From the NCBI GenBank assembly GCA_013388855.1, contig JACAEM010000038.1, forward strand, positions 1-64,000: 64,000 nt of DNA, read 5' to 3'. Numbering within the stretch: the stretch's first letter is position 1; every line of letters starts with the position of its first letter. Of the stretch, positions 45,043-53,501 are shown one piece after another. The notes under the pieces were generated by a model, which saw only the letters and a program-made list of their open reading frames with translations, ran no database searches and was not told the origin of the DNA. The position numbers were made by a program, and so were the translations under genes. The stretch is from Chloroflexota bacterium (GTDB lineage: Bacteria; Chloroflexota; Anaerolineae; Anaerolineales; Villigracilaceae).

Positions 45043-45285
45043 TCGAAGCCCGCCGATATTACCATACCTGTCAAGTGAAGTCAAGCAGGCGCTCACAGTG
45101 TGTCAATGTTGATAGTACTTAATTCATAATTGAATATCTTGAAAAGATTCGTCATTTGTAGTTTAATCGGCGCTACCTTAAAAATTCAAAATCAGCAGAG
45201 GAAAACTTTTGTTAAGATTTAGGGTATAATGAATTTTACAATGGCAAGTTCGTGTGCCATTGTCACTTGGAATTATCATTCACAA

Positions 45286-45942
45286 ATGAAAAAAACCACA
45301 CTTTTGGTTATCGAAGGACGACATGCAGAAATCCCTTCTTTTGCCGCAGATTTGCAAAAGAAGGGATTTGATGTTCTCGCGTTCCAAAATGGGAGTCAGG
45401 CTGTCTCGAAGTTGAAGCAAAGCAATGCTACGCTTGTTGTGATCAACGCCGCGTCATTAAGAAGCACAGGCATACGTATCTGTTTATCTCTGCGCAAGAA
45501 GGATTCGAAGATCCCTATCATTCTGATCCTCGACAAGGAAAGGGCTGTTGACAAAAATTTAGCGGATGCTGTTCTTGCACTTCCCTTCACGATACAAAAA
45601 CTTGTCAACCGCATAAAAGCGTTGATGCCCGGTGATGGCAACAATGTCATTTCTGCCGGACCAATTCGCCTCGATCTCGAACATCGTCGCGTACGATGCC
45701 TGGGCAAAAATACCAAATTGACCCCAAGACTGATCACCTTGTTGCAAATCTTGATCGACAAACATGGCGAAGTGGTCGAACGCGAATCTCTCTTCAAAAA
45801 AGTGTGGGAGACAAACTATACAGGCGACACTCGCACATTGGACGTCCACATCTCGTGGCTGAGACGCGCCATCGAACTTGACCCTGATAACCCAAAGTTT
45901 CTCAAAACAATACGAGGCGTTGGATATCGTTTAGATGTTTAG
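45286..45942 (+). CDS. Response-regulator-like protein with degenerate receiver and OmpR-type DNA-binding domain
   Basis: A 218-residue protein. Residues 1-115 have the size and pattern of a receiver domain (TLLVIEGRHAEIPSFAADLQKKGFDVLAFQNG) but the phosphoacceptor strand reads LVVINAASLRSTG, with Asn where Asp is required, and the N-terminal acidic pair is also absent. Residues 125-218 are a winged-helix Trans_reg_C domain (KLTPRLITLLQILIDKHGEVVERESLFKKVW, then RTLDVHISWLRRAIE...IRGVGYRL). It is probably a phosphorylation-independent regulator. The start is uncertain: ATG 45286 gives the family start, while ATG 45241 adds 15 residues. A TATAAT lies at 45225-45230. Confidence 0.85.
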   Translation: MKKTTLLVIEGRHAEIPSFAADLQKKGFDVLAFQNGSQAVSKLKQSNATLVVINAASLRSTGIRICLSLRKKDSKIPIILILDKERAVDKNLADAVLALPFTIQKLVNRIKALMPGDGNNVISAGPIRLDLEHRRVRCLGKNTKLTPRLITLLQILIDKHGEVVERESLFKKVWETNYTGDTRTLDVHISWLRRAIELDPDNPKFLKTIRGVGYRLDV

Positions 45943-45945
45943 CAC

Positions 45946-45979
45946 AAGGCGACCGTTGGGTCGCCTTCTTTTTTTTTTC
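45946..45979 (+). terminator. Rho-independent terminator
   Basis: A nine-base stem AAGGCGACC/GGTCGCCTT with loop GTTG, followed by C and ten T, just after the regulator stop. Confidence 0.95.
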
Positions 45980-46036
45980 TAATTTGATATAATAACCGAA
46001 CGTAAGTTCTACAAAAATCCAATCGAATAACGGGCT

Positions 46037-47605
46037 ATGATGAATCGCATATATTTTGGAGACAATTTGCAAATCCTAAGAGAACTACCGAGTGAATCGA
46101 TAGACTTAATATACATTGACCCCCCTTTCAACACTGGAAAAACACAAAAACTCACAAGAATTAAAACAACGAAATCCAAGAATGGCTCTCGAAAGGGTTT
46201 CCAAGGCAACACTTATGAGACAGTTCAGTTAAGCACGAGAGCTTATCAAGATTCCTTTGATTTTGAAGATCAAGACTTTGTTCATCCAGAAATAGGAAAT
46301 GCTTACAAGACCTTAATGCCTGCTGGAAGTGCATACTATATCGAGGTTTTCCTTAAACCACGTCTTAAGGAAGCATACCGTTTGCTAAAACCCCATGGAA
46401 GTCTTTATTTCCATATAGACTATCGAGAGTCTCATTATTGCAAGTTGTTATTGGATAGAATATTTGGCAGAGAATCTTTCCTAAACGAGATTATCTGGGC
46501 ATATGATTTTGGTGGGCGATCTAGGTCAAAATGGCCAGCAAAACACGATAATATTTTATTTTATGTAAAGGACCCCAAAAAGTATATTTTTAACACAAAT
46601 GAGATTGACCGCGAAAAATATATGGCTCCTGGTTTAGTCGGTCCTGAAAAAGCAAAGAAAAAGAAAATGCCAACAGACACGTGGTATTTTACTTATGTAG
46701 GTATGGATGAAAAATCTCCATGGGAGTATGATCCTGAAGATGGGATGCGACTGACCGATACATGGTGGCAAACAATTGTTGGAACTAGTAGCAAAGAAAG
46801 AATGGGCTATCCTACACAGAAACCTCAGAAGTTAATTGATAGGATAGTCAAAGCATCCTCATACCCTGGAAATATCGTGCTAGATTTTTTTGCAGGTAGC
46901 GGAACAGTCGGCAAGAGTTGCATTGAATTAAGTAGAAACTTTATTTTGATAGATAATAACCCTGCAGCACTTCAGGTAATGGCTCAAAGGTTTACAGGTA
47001 TCAAAGATATTGAATGGATTAACTTTGATCCTAAGCCTTATCAAAAAGTAAATGCCAAAGAGGTCGTGAGACCCCCAGTTACTACTAACGGACCTATCTT
47101 AAGTCGAGAATTCCAAATGCTAGCAGCAACTGCAAGCTATATTCAAAAAGATCTGGAAGAACAAAACGACATATGGAAAAATAGTCCTTTTGAATGGATA
47201 TTACAACTACCTGCTCGAAAAAAAAGTAAGCTAGCAAGAGAACTTGTAGCATCATGGCTGGCAGCTAAGGGAATTTCCTGCGAGCCAATAGGAGATGCAA
47301 GCGAGACGCTTCTCATAAATGAACATCGTTTTGCGATTAAATTTTCTACTATTTGGAGAAAAGGATTCTACAAATTCCAACAAATTCGGGCAGAAGGTTA
47401 TGAATATGTTATCTGTCTAGGCATATCACCTTTTAATGCGCATTGTTGGATTTTCGATAAACAATATGCGATTGATCACGCCAAAAAACAACATCAAACA
47501 GAGTTCTGGGTTACTGTAAACCCTGAAAATCAACAATGGGCCGAAGGATTTGGCGGAAATTTAGACCAAGCCTATAAGTTATTGAGAAAAATCGTTAGAA
47601 AATGA
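46037..47605 (+). CDS. DNA methyltransferase (beta-class, N6-adenine or N4-cytosine) with C-terminal pseudo-nuclease domain
   Basis: A 522-residue protein. It begins NRIYFGDNLQILRELPSESIDLIYIDPPFNTGK (motif IV DPPF first, so beta-class order), followed later by motif I-type VLDFFAGSGTVGKSC, preceded by GYPTQKPQKLIDRIV. Residues about 356-522 form an extra domain that aligns nearly end to end with the next ORF, with SPFEW, YKFQQIR and CLGxSPFxAHCW shared. The PD-(D/E)xK residues present in the partner are changed here (E-TLLINEHRF-AIK). Codon use is far more A+T-rich than the neighbours, suggesting recent transfer. ATGATG start without a ribosome site; TATAAT lies at 45988-45993. Confidence 0.9.
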   Translation: MMNRIYFGDNLQILRELPSESIDLIYIDPPFNTGKTQKLTRIKTTKSKNGSRKGFQGNTYETVQLSTRAYQDSFDFEDQDFVHPEIGNAYKTLMPAGSAYYIEVFLKPRLKEAYRLLKPHGSLYFHIDYRESHYCKLLLDRIFGRESFLNEIIWAYDFGGRSRSKWPAKHDNILFYVKDPKKYIFNTNEIDREKYMAPGLVGPEKAKKKKMPTDTWYFTYVGMDEKSPWEYDPEDGMRLTDTWWQTIVGTSSKERMGYPTQKPQKLIDRIVKASSYPGNIVLDFFAGSGTVGKSCIELSRNFILIDNNPAALQVMAQRFTGIKDIEWINFDPKPYQKVNAKEVVRPPVTTNGPILSREFQMLAATASYIQKDLEEQNDIWKNSPFEWILQLPARKKSKLARELVASWLAAKGISCEPIGDASETLLINEHRFAIKFSTIWRKGFYKFQQIRAEGYEYVICLGISPFNAHCWIFDKQYAIDHAKKQHQTEFWVTVNPENQQWAEGFGGNLDQAYKLLRKIVRK

Positions 47606-48153
47606 ACAAGACTCAAGTATCACCTGAATTTGATTTGCTTGCTTCCGCAGCAAAATTTATTAAACCCGAGTTTAAAAAAGCAACTACTCCTTGGGCAGAG
47701 AGCCCTTTCGAATGGGTATTGACTTTACCATCGGCTTCTAAGGGCAAACTTGGAAAACGTTTAGTCTATCAATGGTGTGCATTAAAAGGTCTATCAATAG
47801 ATAGTAGCCCCGACTCACAAGCAGATATGTTAATTAATGGTCATCGAGTAGAAATCAAGTTTTCGACACTTTGGGAATCTGGAATTTATAAGTTTCAACA
47901 AATACGTGATCAAAACTATGAATACGCAGTGTGTCTCGGAGTATCCCCATTTGAAGCTCACTGTTGGGTAGCAAGTAAGCAGATACTAAAAAAATACGTT
48001 ATTGGTCATATGGGGCAACATACAGGTTCTACAGGTCAAGAAACAGCTTGGTTTGCAGTAAATCCCGCCGATCCGCCTGATTGGCTTTCACCATTCGGTG
48101 GCACTCTTGAAAAAGCTTACAAGGTGCTAAAAAGCTTGAGTAACAAAAGGTAG
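47602..48153 (+). CDS. Putative type II restriction endonuclease, PD-(D/E)xK type
   Basis: A 183-residue protein overlapping the methyltransferase stop by four bases (ATGA). It contains DSQADMLINGHRVEIKFSTLW, in which Asp, eight residues, then Glu-x-Lys fits a PD-(D/E)xK nuclease core, followed by GIYKFQQIRDQNYEYAVCLGVSPFEAHCW. It is about half identical to the methyltransferase C-terminal domain by hand alignment. Position after a methyltransferase and shared A+T-rich composition support a restriction-modification pair. I do not recognise a named endonuclease, and cleavage is inferred. Confidence 0.7.
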   Translation: MNKTQVSPEFDLLASAAKFIKPEFKKATTPWAESPFEWVLTLPSASKGKLGKRLVYQWCALKGLSIDSSPDSQADMLINGHRVEIKFSTLWESGIYKFQQIRDQNYEYAVCLGVSPFEAHCWVASKQILKKYVIGHMGQHTGSTGQETAWFAVNPADPPDWLSPFGGTLEKAYKVLKSLSNKR

Positions 48154-48181
48154 CAACTGTAAGCGAGGGTATTTTATCCAA

Positions 48182-49240
48182 TTAATAATAAACACGAACC
48201 AGCGTACCGCGGCCCCGATTGAACGTCCTTCCGACTTCGTGAGGCGGGAGCGCCCAACGAAATAACCATTTGGCTTCTTCGGTACGCATATTGATGCACC
48301 CATGGCTCATCGGGGTGCCAAAGTTTTCATGCCAATAGGTGCCATGAAAGGCATGTCCTGCGGGCGTAAAAAAACAGGTCCATGGGATGCCCGGTAGAAC
48401 GTAGCCATCTGCATCGGCAAAGGAATTGACAAGCCCCTTTTTTCCGACATCAAAATAACTGTTCCCCATATGCTTGGAGGGCATCTTTTCTTGAATATAG
48501 AATTCGCCGGAGGGTGTCTTGAAATCACCGCCGGGAATGCCCGATGAGATTTTCGTTTGAAAAGCAGGTTTGTCATATTCAAAGGCTGTCAACACCTGCG
48601 TGGTTAGATTTACCTCGATGCGTTTCTGGTCCCAAGGCACGTCCACCGAGATCGGACTCATTTCCTCTGCCGCAAGGGCACGCATATGAAGCGTGGGCAG
48701 GTAGTAGGGAACGTTCGAGTCCAATTCGTCGAAAATTCTGTACCAAGACTCACCGTCGGGTCCAGTCTCGATACCCACAACCCAGTGGACCGAACCAAAA
48801 TAAATTGGGGGATTAATCTTCTCCCAGCCGGAACTGGAGGCTTTGGACTTCCGGTACGGGTAGGAAATGGGAACAGTCACCTCGGCGAGACGCTGACCCC
48901 CTTCCGGGATAACAGAGGGAACCGTATTGAACAGGGTCTTTACCCGTTGCAAGCGCGCGCGGTGCATATATCCGCCCCACACACGATACCAGATTGGGTT
49001 ATGCTTGGGCGTATCGGCAACCACTTCTTCGTAAACATGCACAAGTTCATCGCGAAACCAAGTCGAGACAATTGAACTTTCATCGGATGGTTTTGAATAT
49101 ACGCTGACTGAATCCGTGGCTACCCGCACCAAACTACTATCATCAAAGTCAAACAGGTTACGAAGCCTCGGTGTAAATGCCAAACTCCCGAGGCTCAATC
49201 CTCCAAGCTTCAAAAAGTCACGCCGGGAAAGTGATTTCAT
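48182..49240 (-). CDS. Tat-exported L,D-transpeptidase (YkuD)
   Basis: A 352-residue exported protein. The N-terminus MKSLSRRDFLKLGGLSLGSLAF is a twin-arginine signal. Residues about 40-130 resemble an SH3-like region (VYSKPSDESSIVSTWFRDELVHVYEEV), and residues 215-350 are the YkuD domain with the catalytic HGTYWHENFGTPMSHGCINMRTEEAKWLF (His and SHGC). Such enzymes form 3-3 cross-links in peptidoglycan. There is no ribosome site; TACAAT ends eight bases before the ATG. It is convergent with the restriction gene, 28 bases away. Confidence 0.92.
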   Translation of the reverse strand: MKSLSRRDFLKLGGLSLGSLAFTPRLRNLFDFDDSSLVRVATDSVSVYSKPSDESSIVSTWFRDELVHVYEEVVADTPKHNPIWYRVWGGYMHRARLQRVKTLFNTVPSVIPEGGQRLAEVTVPISYPYRKSKASSSGWEKINPPIYFGSVHWVVGIETGPDGESWYRIFDELDSNVPYYLPTLHMRALAAEEMSPISVDVPWDQKRIEVNLTTQVLTAFEYDKPAFQTKISSGIPGGDFKTPSGEFYIQEKMPSKHMGNSYFDVGKKGLVNSFADADGYVLPGIPWTCFFTPAGHAFHGTYWHENFGTPMSHGCINMRTEEAKWLFRWALPPHEVGRTFNRGRGTLVRVYY

Positions 49241-49310
49241 AGTGAAAAATTGTAATCGAAAACAGCCGCTTTTTAAATCCTCTCATCTGGGTCATATTTT
49301 TTGGTTAACA

Positions 49311-49340
49311 CAACGACCCTCCGGGGAGGGAGGGCCGTTG
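49311..49340 (-). terminator. Hairpin, possible terminator of the SWIM gene
   Basis: CAACGaCCCTCC pairs with GGAGGGcCGTTG around GGGGAG, with one mismatch, 20 bases after the SWIM gene stop. No T-run follows, so termination is uncertain. Confidence 0.5.
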
Positions 49341-49360
49341 ATAATGGATTCAATTGTCGG

Positions 49361-49603
49361 CTAAGGTTGAACCGTTTCCGGTATCATCCCCTTGAGTAGG
49401 ATCTCGAGAGCCATGGTGTGTCCGCAACGCTTGTGGGTCAGGAAGAATTCACAGTCACAGTGAAATTCACCGTTATCAAAACTGACATTATGATCGTTGT
49501 TGTCACCGTGGAAGGTCAGTTCAAATTTATTGAAACGAAAGCGAGTCTTGTCCTCTGCATATCGTTTTGCCTTCTCGAGCTTGCCGATCAGTCCATAGTC
49601 CAT
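49361..49603 (-). CDS. Small SWIM zinc-finger protein
   Basis: An 80-residue protein ending in FHCDCEFFLTHKRCGHTMALEILL, a CxC...CxH SWIM zinc-binding motif found in DNA- or protein-binding proteins, often beside SNF2 helicases. Here it stands alone. The first half is basic (LEKAKRYAEDKTRFRFNKFELTF). AAAGGAG precedes the ATG. The function is unknown; nucleic-acid binding is inferred from the motif. Confidence 0.78.
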   Translation of the reverse strand: MDYGLIGKLEKAKRYAEDKTRFRFNKFELTFHGDNNDHNVSFDNGEFHCDCEFFLTHKRCGHTMALEILLKGMIPETVQP

Positions 49604-49634
49604 TTCTTAATCTCCTTTCAGGATTGGAATAAAA

Positions 49635-49660
49635 AAAGCACGCGAAGACACGCGTGCTTT
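49635..49660 (-). terminator. Terminator downstream of the MFS gene
   Basis: A ten-base perfect stem AAAGCACGCG/CGCGTGCTTT followed on the minus strand by seven T. It lies about 140 bases after the MFS stop and just upstream of the SWIM gene. Confidence 0.88.
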
Positions 49661-49800
49661 CAGCGGAGTTTCTCTTTCTTGTAGGTATCTGCTCGCATAG
49701 GACCATTACCTCAATGCCGACAGTATAGTCCTGTTCATGGGGCAAGTCAACACCCAAATGAGGGTTGTTACCAAATCGTACGGCAATCGTAAGGTTTGCA

Positions 49801-51057
49801 TCAATCGGCAGCGGACGGGCTGCTTTGGCGGATATGTTCATCTCCATTGTAGGTCAGGAGCGCAGGCCATTTTCGAACGATTATGGTCATTCCCAGCACA
49901 CAGGCGATCCCCCCGCTGATGATCGCCGCGGGCGCGCCAAATAATTGCGCCACAACACCAGCCTCCACCTCACCCAATTGAGGTCCGCCCTGAAAGAAGA
50001 TCTGGTTGATGCTTGTCATGCGGCCGCGAATATGATCGGGGGTCTGTAACTGCCGGATCGTATTCCGGATGATGGTACTGACGGCATCCGCCGCGCCTGT
50101 AACCGCCAGTGCGCACCAGGCAAGAATAACGGAACTGCTCATGCCAAAAAGGACGGTCGCGGCGCCGAAAACAACCACTGATCCCAAAAAGACCGGCCCC
50201 TGCCTGCGAAGCTCGTGAATTTGCGAAACAACCAAAGCAGCCAATACTGCCCCTACAGATTGTGCGGCGGATAGCCAGCCATATTCCATCACGCCCACAT
50301 TCAGAACGTCGCGCGCCACAATCGGCATCAAGGTATTGGCAGAAGCAAAGAATGTGGCGACAAAATCCAACAGCATGGTCGAAAGGATGATCGGTTTGTT
50401 GAAAATAAAACGGATTCCCTCGCGGATGGCACCCCAACTAACCGCTTTGCCAGATTTGGTCAATTGTTGCGGCACATCACCGATCAGGATCAGGGCAAGG
50501 ATGACTGCTAAAAATGATAATCCATTGATGTAATAGACCATCTGCTGACCGGAAAAAGCAATGATGATACCTGTCAGGGCGGGTCCAATGATGGAACCTG
50601 TCTGGAAGGCAATGGAAGTCATGCTAAAGGCGTTAGGCAGGTCCTTTTCCGGAACCAAGTTAGGGACGAGAGCCTGACGCGCCGGGCCATCGAAGGCAAT
50701 TGCAACCGCGTTGAGCGCCGTCAGGAGGTAAATATGCCAGATGGTTACCTGTCCAAACTGGGTCAGCAATCCCAAAGTAATGGCGAGCAGGGAAGCAGAA
50801 CTTTGTGTGATGAACAGGATGCGGGTGCGCTTCAAGGAATCGGCGACCGCGCCTCCAATCAGGGAAAAGACAATCACCGGTAGGATGCGCGCCAGCCCCA
50901 CGCCGCCCAATGCAATCGGTTCCTCGGTCAAGGTACGGATGTGCCAGAAGATCGCCCATATCTGCATCTGGGTTCCGGCAATGGAGATCAACAATCCCAG
51001 CCAGAGATAGAAAAATCGGCGGTGTTTTAGAGCAGGGGGAATACCAATTCGAATCAT
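49801..51057 (-). CDS. MFS exporter (EntS/MFS_3 type)
   Basis: A 418-residue transporter with 12 helices. It starts MIRIGIPPALKHRRFFYLWLGLLISIAGTQMQIWAIFWHI, has the loop motif GGAVADSLKRTR and the second-half GAVLAALVVSQIHELRRQGP, as in enterobactin-exporter-type MFS proteins. The substrate is unknown and no siderophore genes are nearby. ATG 51057 follows TATAAG by six bases with no ribosome site; the ORF-track start at 51081 lies upstream of that -10 and in the nadE terminator hairpin. Confidence 0.9.
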   Translation of the reverse strand: MIRIGIPPALKHRRFFYLWLGLLISIAGTQMQIWAIFWHIRTLTEEPIALGGVGLARILPVIVFSLIGGAVADSLKRTRILFITQSSASLLAITLGLLTQFGQVTIWHIYLLTALNAVAIAFDGPARQALVPNLVPEKDLPNAFSMTSIAFQTGSIIGPALTGIIIAFSGQQMVYYINGLSFLAVILALILIGDVPQQLTKSGKAVSWGAIREGIRFIFNKPIILSTMLLDFVATFFASANTLMPIVARDVLNVGVMEYGWLSAAQSVGAVLAALVVSQIHELRRQGPVFLGSVVVFGAATVLFGMSSSVILAWCALAVTGAADAVSTIIRNTIRQLQTPDHIRGRMTSINQIFFQGGPQLGEVEAGVVAQLFGAPAAIISGGIACVLGMTIIVRKWPALLTYNGDEHIRQSSPSAAD

Positions 51058-51081
51058 ACCTGACTTATATCCTTGCAACAT

Positions 51082-51109
51082 AAAGCAGAAGGCGTGCGCC
51101 TTCTGCTTT
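51082..51109 (-). terminator. Terminator after nadE
   Basis: A perfect 12-base stem AAAGCAGAAGGC/GCCTTCTGCTTT with loop GTGC, about 20 bases after the nadE stop. The T-run is short. Confidence 0.75.
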
Positions 51110-51130
51110 TGAGATTGACTTTATTCGGGT

Positions 51131-51952
51131 CTACGTGCCCCAGTCGCGCAGGTATAGGAAGTCGTAACCAACCGTGCGATTGCTCAGCTTAGCAATCGGC
51201 GGCAACATACGCTTGAACTGAGTACGCCTGACCCGGTTTATGATTTGGTTGACAAATTGCTTATCGAACCCAGCATCCACACATTCCTGAAGGCTGTAAC
51301 GCTGATCCACCAGCAGATAGAGTAATTGGTCGGCTTGTTCATATGTAAAACCCAGTTCCCCTTCATCGGTCTGGCCGTCCCATAAGTCGGCAGAAGGGGC
51401 CTTGTCGATGATCACGGTAGGAATATGCATCGCACGGGAAAGCTGCCGCACCTGCGCCTTGTACAAGTCGCCGATGGGGTTGATTGCCGAGGCCGAGTCG
51501 CCCCATTGAGTACTGTATCCCAACAGGATTTCGGTCTTGTTGCTGGTTCCGATCACCAGCCCTTTGAAAACTTCCGATTGATCATACAACACGATCATCC
51601 GCTCGCGCGCCATGACATTTCCCTTGCGGAGTTGCGTGATATTCGGGTCAAGTGCAAAAAAAGGCTCGACCATGTTCGTGATTTCTATTGTTTTGCTGGG
51701 GATTTCCAATTGCTTGATGAGCAATTCGGCATGGGCAAGTGAATCGGGGCTGGATGATCGATAAGGCATTCGTACAGCCAGCACATTTTCCTTGCCCAAG
51801 GCATCGACTGCCAGCGCACAGGAGAGCGCCGAGTCGATGCCGCCGGAGAGACCAATGACTGCACGCGAGAATCCTGCGCGGGTGACTTCGGAACGAATAA
51901 AGCCGGTCAAGATTTGACGAGCGACATCTGTATTAATGGTTAGATCGACCAC
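51131..51952 (-). CDS. nadE: NAD+ synthase, ATPase/synthetase subunit
   Basis: About 273 residues. N-type ATP pyrophosphatase with the P-loop VIGLSGGIDSALSCALAVDALG, RMPYRSSSPDSLAHAELL, GTSNKTEILLGYSTQWGDSASAINPIGDLYK and KAPSADLWDGQTDEGELGF, which adenylates and amidates nicotinate adenine dinucleotide. The start is probably the GTG at 51952 (VVDLTINTDVARQIL matches the family start); the ORF-track ATG at 52000 lies inside the upstream gene. The stop of the nitrilase-like gene falls within it, so the two overlap by about 20 bases and together resemble a split glutamine-dependent NAD synthetase. Confidence 0.92.
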   Translation of the reverse strand: MVDLTINTDVARQILTGFIRSEVTRAGFSRAVIGLSGGIDSALSCALAVDALGKENVLAVRMPYRSSSPDSLAHAELLIKQLEIPSKTIEITNMVEPFFALDPNITQLRKGNVMARERMIVLYDQSEVFKGLVIGTSNKTEILLGYSTQWGDSASAINPIGDLYKAQVRQLSRAMHIPTVIIDKAPSADLWDGQTDEGELGFTYEQADQLLYLLVDQRYSLQECVDAGFDKQFVNQIINRVRRTQFKRMLPPIAKLSNRTVGYDFLYLRDWGT

Positions 51953-52796
51953 GGGCAAGTATCCTGTCCAATTCTTTTTGCACGAGGGCAGTCCTTTCAT
52001 CGCGGAGCAAGGGCAGGCGCGCCCGCGTGCGGCGAAGCTGGTTCAAATCCAATTCTGCAAAGGTGAGAGCTTCTTCAAAATAAGGACCCTGTGCGACCAA
52101 ATCCCCATTCGGGTCGTTGACCGTTGCCCCGCCCCAGAAGAGCAAGCCATCTTCAAAACCAACGCGGTTGCAATGCGCCACAAAGGATGTGAACATACTG
52201 GCATAGGCCTTGTTCACCCGTTCCACCCAGCGCGCAGAGTCGAGCTTTTCCTTGTCGTTCAAGCCGCGTCCGGGGGAGGCAGATGAAAAGATCATGAGGT
52301 CAGCGCCATCGAGCCAGAGCAGGTATGGCGGCGAGGCATGCCAAAAATCTTCACAGATGAGCAGCCCGACCCGCCCAAAGCGTGTATCAAACGAACGGAT
52401 CGAGTCGCCCCAGGCGAAGAAACGTCCTTCATCGAAGAGCCCATACGTAGGCAGATACACTTTGTGGTGCACGTGCACGACCTTTCCGCCGGATAAATAG
52501 GCGGAAGCGATGAAGAAACGGTGGCGTTCGTCCTCGTCAACGAAGCCAATCACAAGGTCCAAGTCATGACTCGCTTTGAGGAGATGTTTGAAAACAGGGT
52601 CATCCTCCGTTGGGCGGTGAGCAACGGAGGCGACAATATCCTGTAAGACGTATCCCGTCAGCGAAAGCTCAGGGAAGACCAATAAATCAGCCTTGTTTGA
52701 TTTCGCCCGCTTGATGTAGTCTATATGTTTTTCAAGGTTGGATTCGACATCCCCCAATTTGGTAGCGATTTGAGCGAGTGCAAGGTGGAGTTTCAT
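51933..52796 (-). CDS. Nitrilase-superfamily glutaminase, probable NAD synthetase partner
   Basis: A 287-residue carbon-nitrogen hydrolase. The triad is complete: Glu in LVFPELSLTGY, Lys in HHKVYLPTYGLFDE and Cys in VGLLICEDFWH. ALAQIATKLGDVESNLEKHIDYI and FDEGRFFAWGD match the glutaminase half of glutamine-dependent NAD synthetases, which usually precedes nadE in one polypeptide. Here it is a separate gene overlapping nadE. ATG 52796 follows TAAGAT by seven bases with no ribosome site; the 39 extra residues in the ORF track come from upstream of that promoter. Confidence 0.9.
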   Translation of the reverse strand: MKLHLALAQIATKLGDVESNLEKHIDYIKRAKSNKADLLVFPELSLTGYVLQDIVASVAHRPTEDDPVFKHLLKASHDLDLVIGFVDEDERHRFFIASAYLSGGKVVHVHHKVYLPTYGLFDEGRFFAWGDSIRSFDTRFGRVGLLICEDFWHASPPYLLWLDGADLMIFSSASPGRGLNDKEKLDSARWVERVNKAYASMFTSFVAHCNRVGFEDGLLFWGGATVNDPNGDLVAQGPYFEEALTFAELDLNQLRRTRARLPLLRDERTALVQKELDRILARGRSNH

Positions 52797-52822
52797 CGCC
52801 CAAATCTTACCACTAAAATTAA

Positions 52823-52853
52823 GACCGCAACGTTCTGAAAGAACGTTGCGGTC
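52823..52853 (-). terminator. Terminator of the small membrane-protein gene
   Basis: A perfect 13-base stem GACCGCAACGTTC/GAACGTTGCGGTC with loop TGAAA, followed on the minus strand by TTAATTTTAG, 20 bases after the gene's stop and just before the nitrilase-gene promoter. Confidence 0.85.
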
Positions 52854-52872
52854 ATTGCAGTGGATTGGGTAG

Positions 52873-53262
52873 TTAACTCTCTTCGGCTCTGCCAAACAGT
52901 CCTTGTTTGTCAAACCAGGGTTTGAGAATCAGATAGGCGCCGAGGATGATGAGCAGGAGTGCTCCGCCGAGATCGAATTTGAAGCTGATTTGGGCGAGTC
53001 CACCGACCAGGGCAAGGATGCCGAGGAAGGTGGTGAAGCCGCTCATGCGCAGACCGTTGAGGTAGCGCGCCGCGTTCAGTCCGAGCAGGATCAGTCCGAT
53101 GCCAACATCCCAGGTTCCTTCAGGGAGGTTAAGGTCTTTCAGCAGGAATTGTCCGCCGAGCATGATGAGGAAGAGCCCCCAGAAGGCGGTTTCAAGGCGC
53201 TTGTTGAGAGCGGCTTTTTCAGGATCTTTGACGGGTGCGGGTTTGGAAGTTTGTTCGGACAT
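52873..53262 (-). CDS. Small membrane protein of unknown function
   Basis: A 129-residue protein with a charged N-terminus (MSEQTSKPAPVKDPEKAALNKRLE) and about four short helices (FWGLFLIMLGGQFLLKD, VGIGLILLGLNAARYL, FTTFLGILALVGGLAQI, ALLLIILGAYLILKPWF). The pattern resembles small LiaF/DUF5668-like membrane proteins, but I cannot assign it. AGGAG precedes the ATG at 53262; the ORF-track start is 19 codons upstream. Confidence 0.75.
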   Translation of the reverse strand: MSEQTSKPAPVKDPEKAALNKRLETAFWGLFLIMLGGQFLLKDLNLPEGTWDVGIGLILLGLNAARYLNGLRMSGFTTFLGILALVGGLAQISFKFDLGGALLLIILGAYLILKPWFDKQGLFGRAEES

Positions 53263-53384
53263 TTCAGTTTCTCCTATTGAAAAACATGGTTCTAGTTTTA
53301 TGTACGAACAGATCGGCATTCAAGTTGCTATTTCTACTTGCGCACGAAAACAAAAACGCACCCTTACGGATGCGATTTCGTCAG

Positions 53385-53472
53385 CGGGAAGGGAGGGATT
53401 CGAACCCTCGGTGGACACGAGGCCCACAACGGTTTTCGAGACCGTCCCATTCAACCACTCTGGCACCTTCCC
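53385..53472 (-). tRNA. tRNA-Ser (CGA)
   Basis: 88 bases: acceptor GGGAAGG/CCTTCCC, anticodon loop CTCGAAA (anticodon CGA), a long variable arm GGGCCTCGTGTCC, T-arm GAGGG-TTCGAAT-CCCTC and discriminator G, as expected for serine. CCA is not encoded. Confidence 0.96.
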
Positions 53473-53501
53473 AATATTCGGTTTGCGGGCGGGATTATAA
53501 C

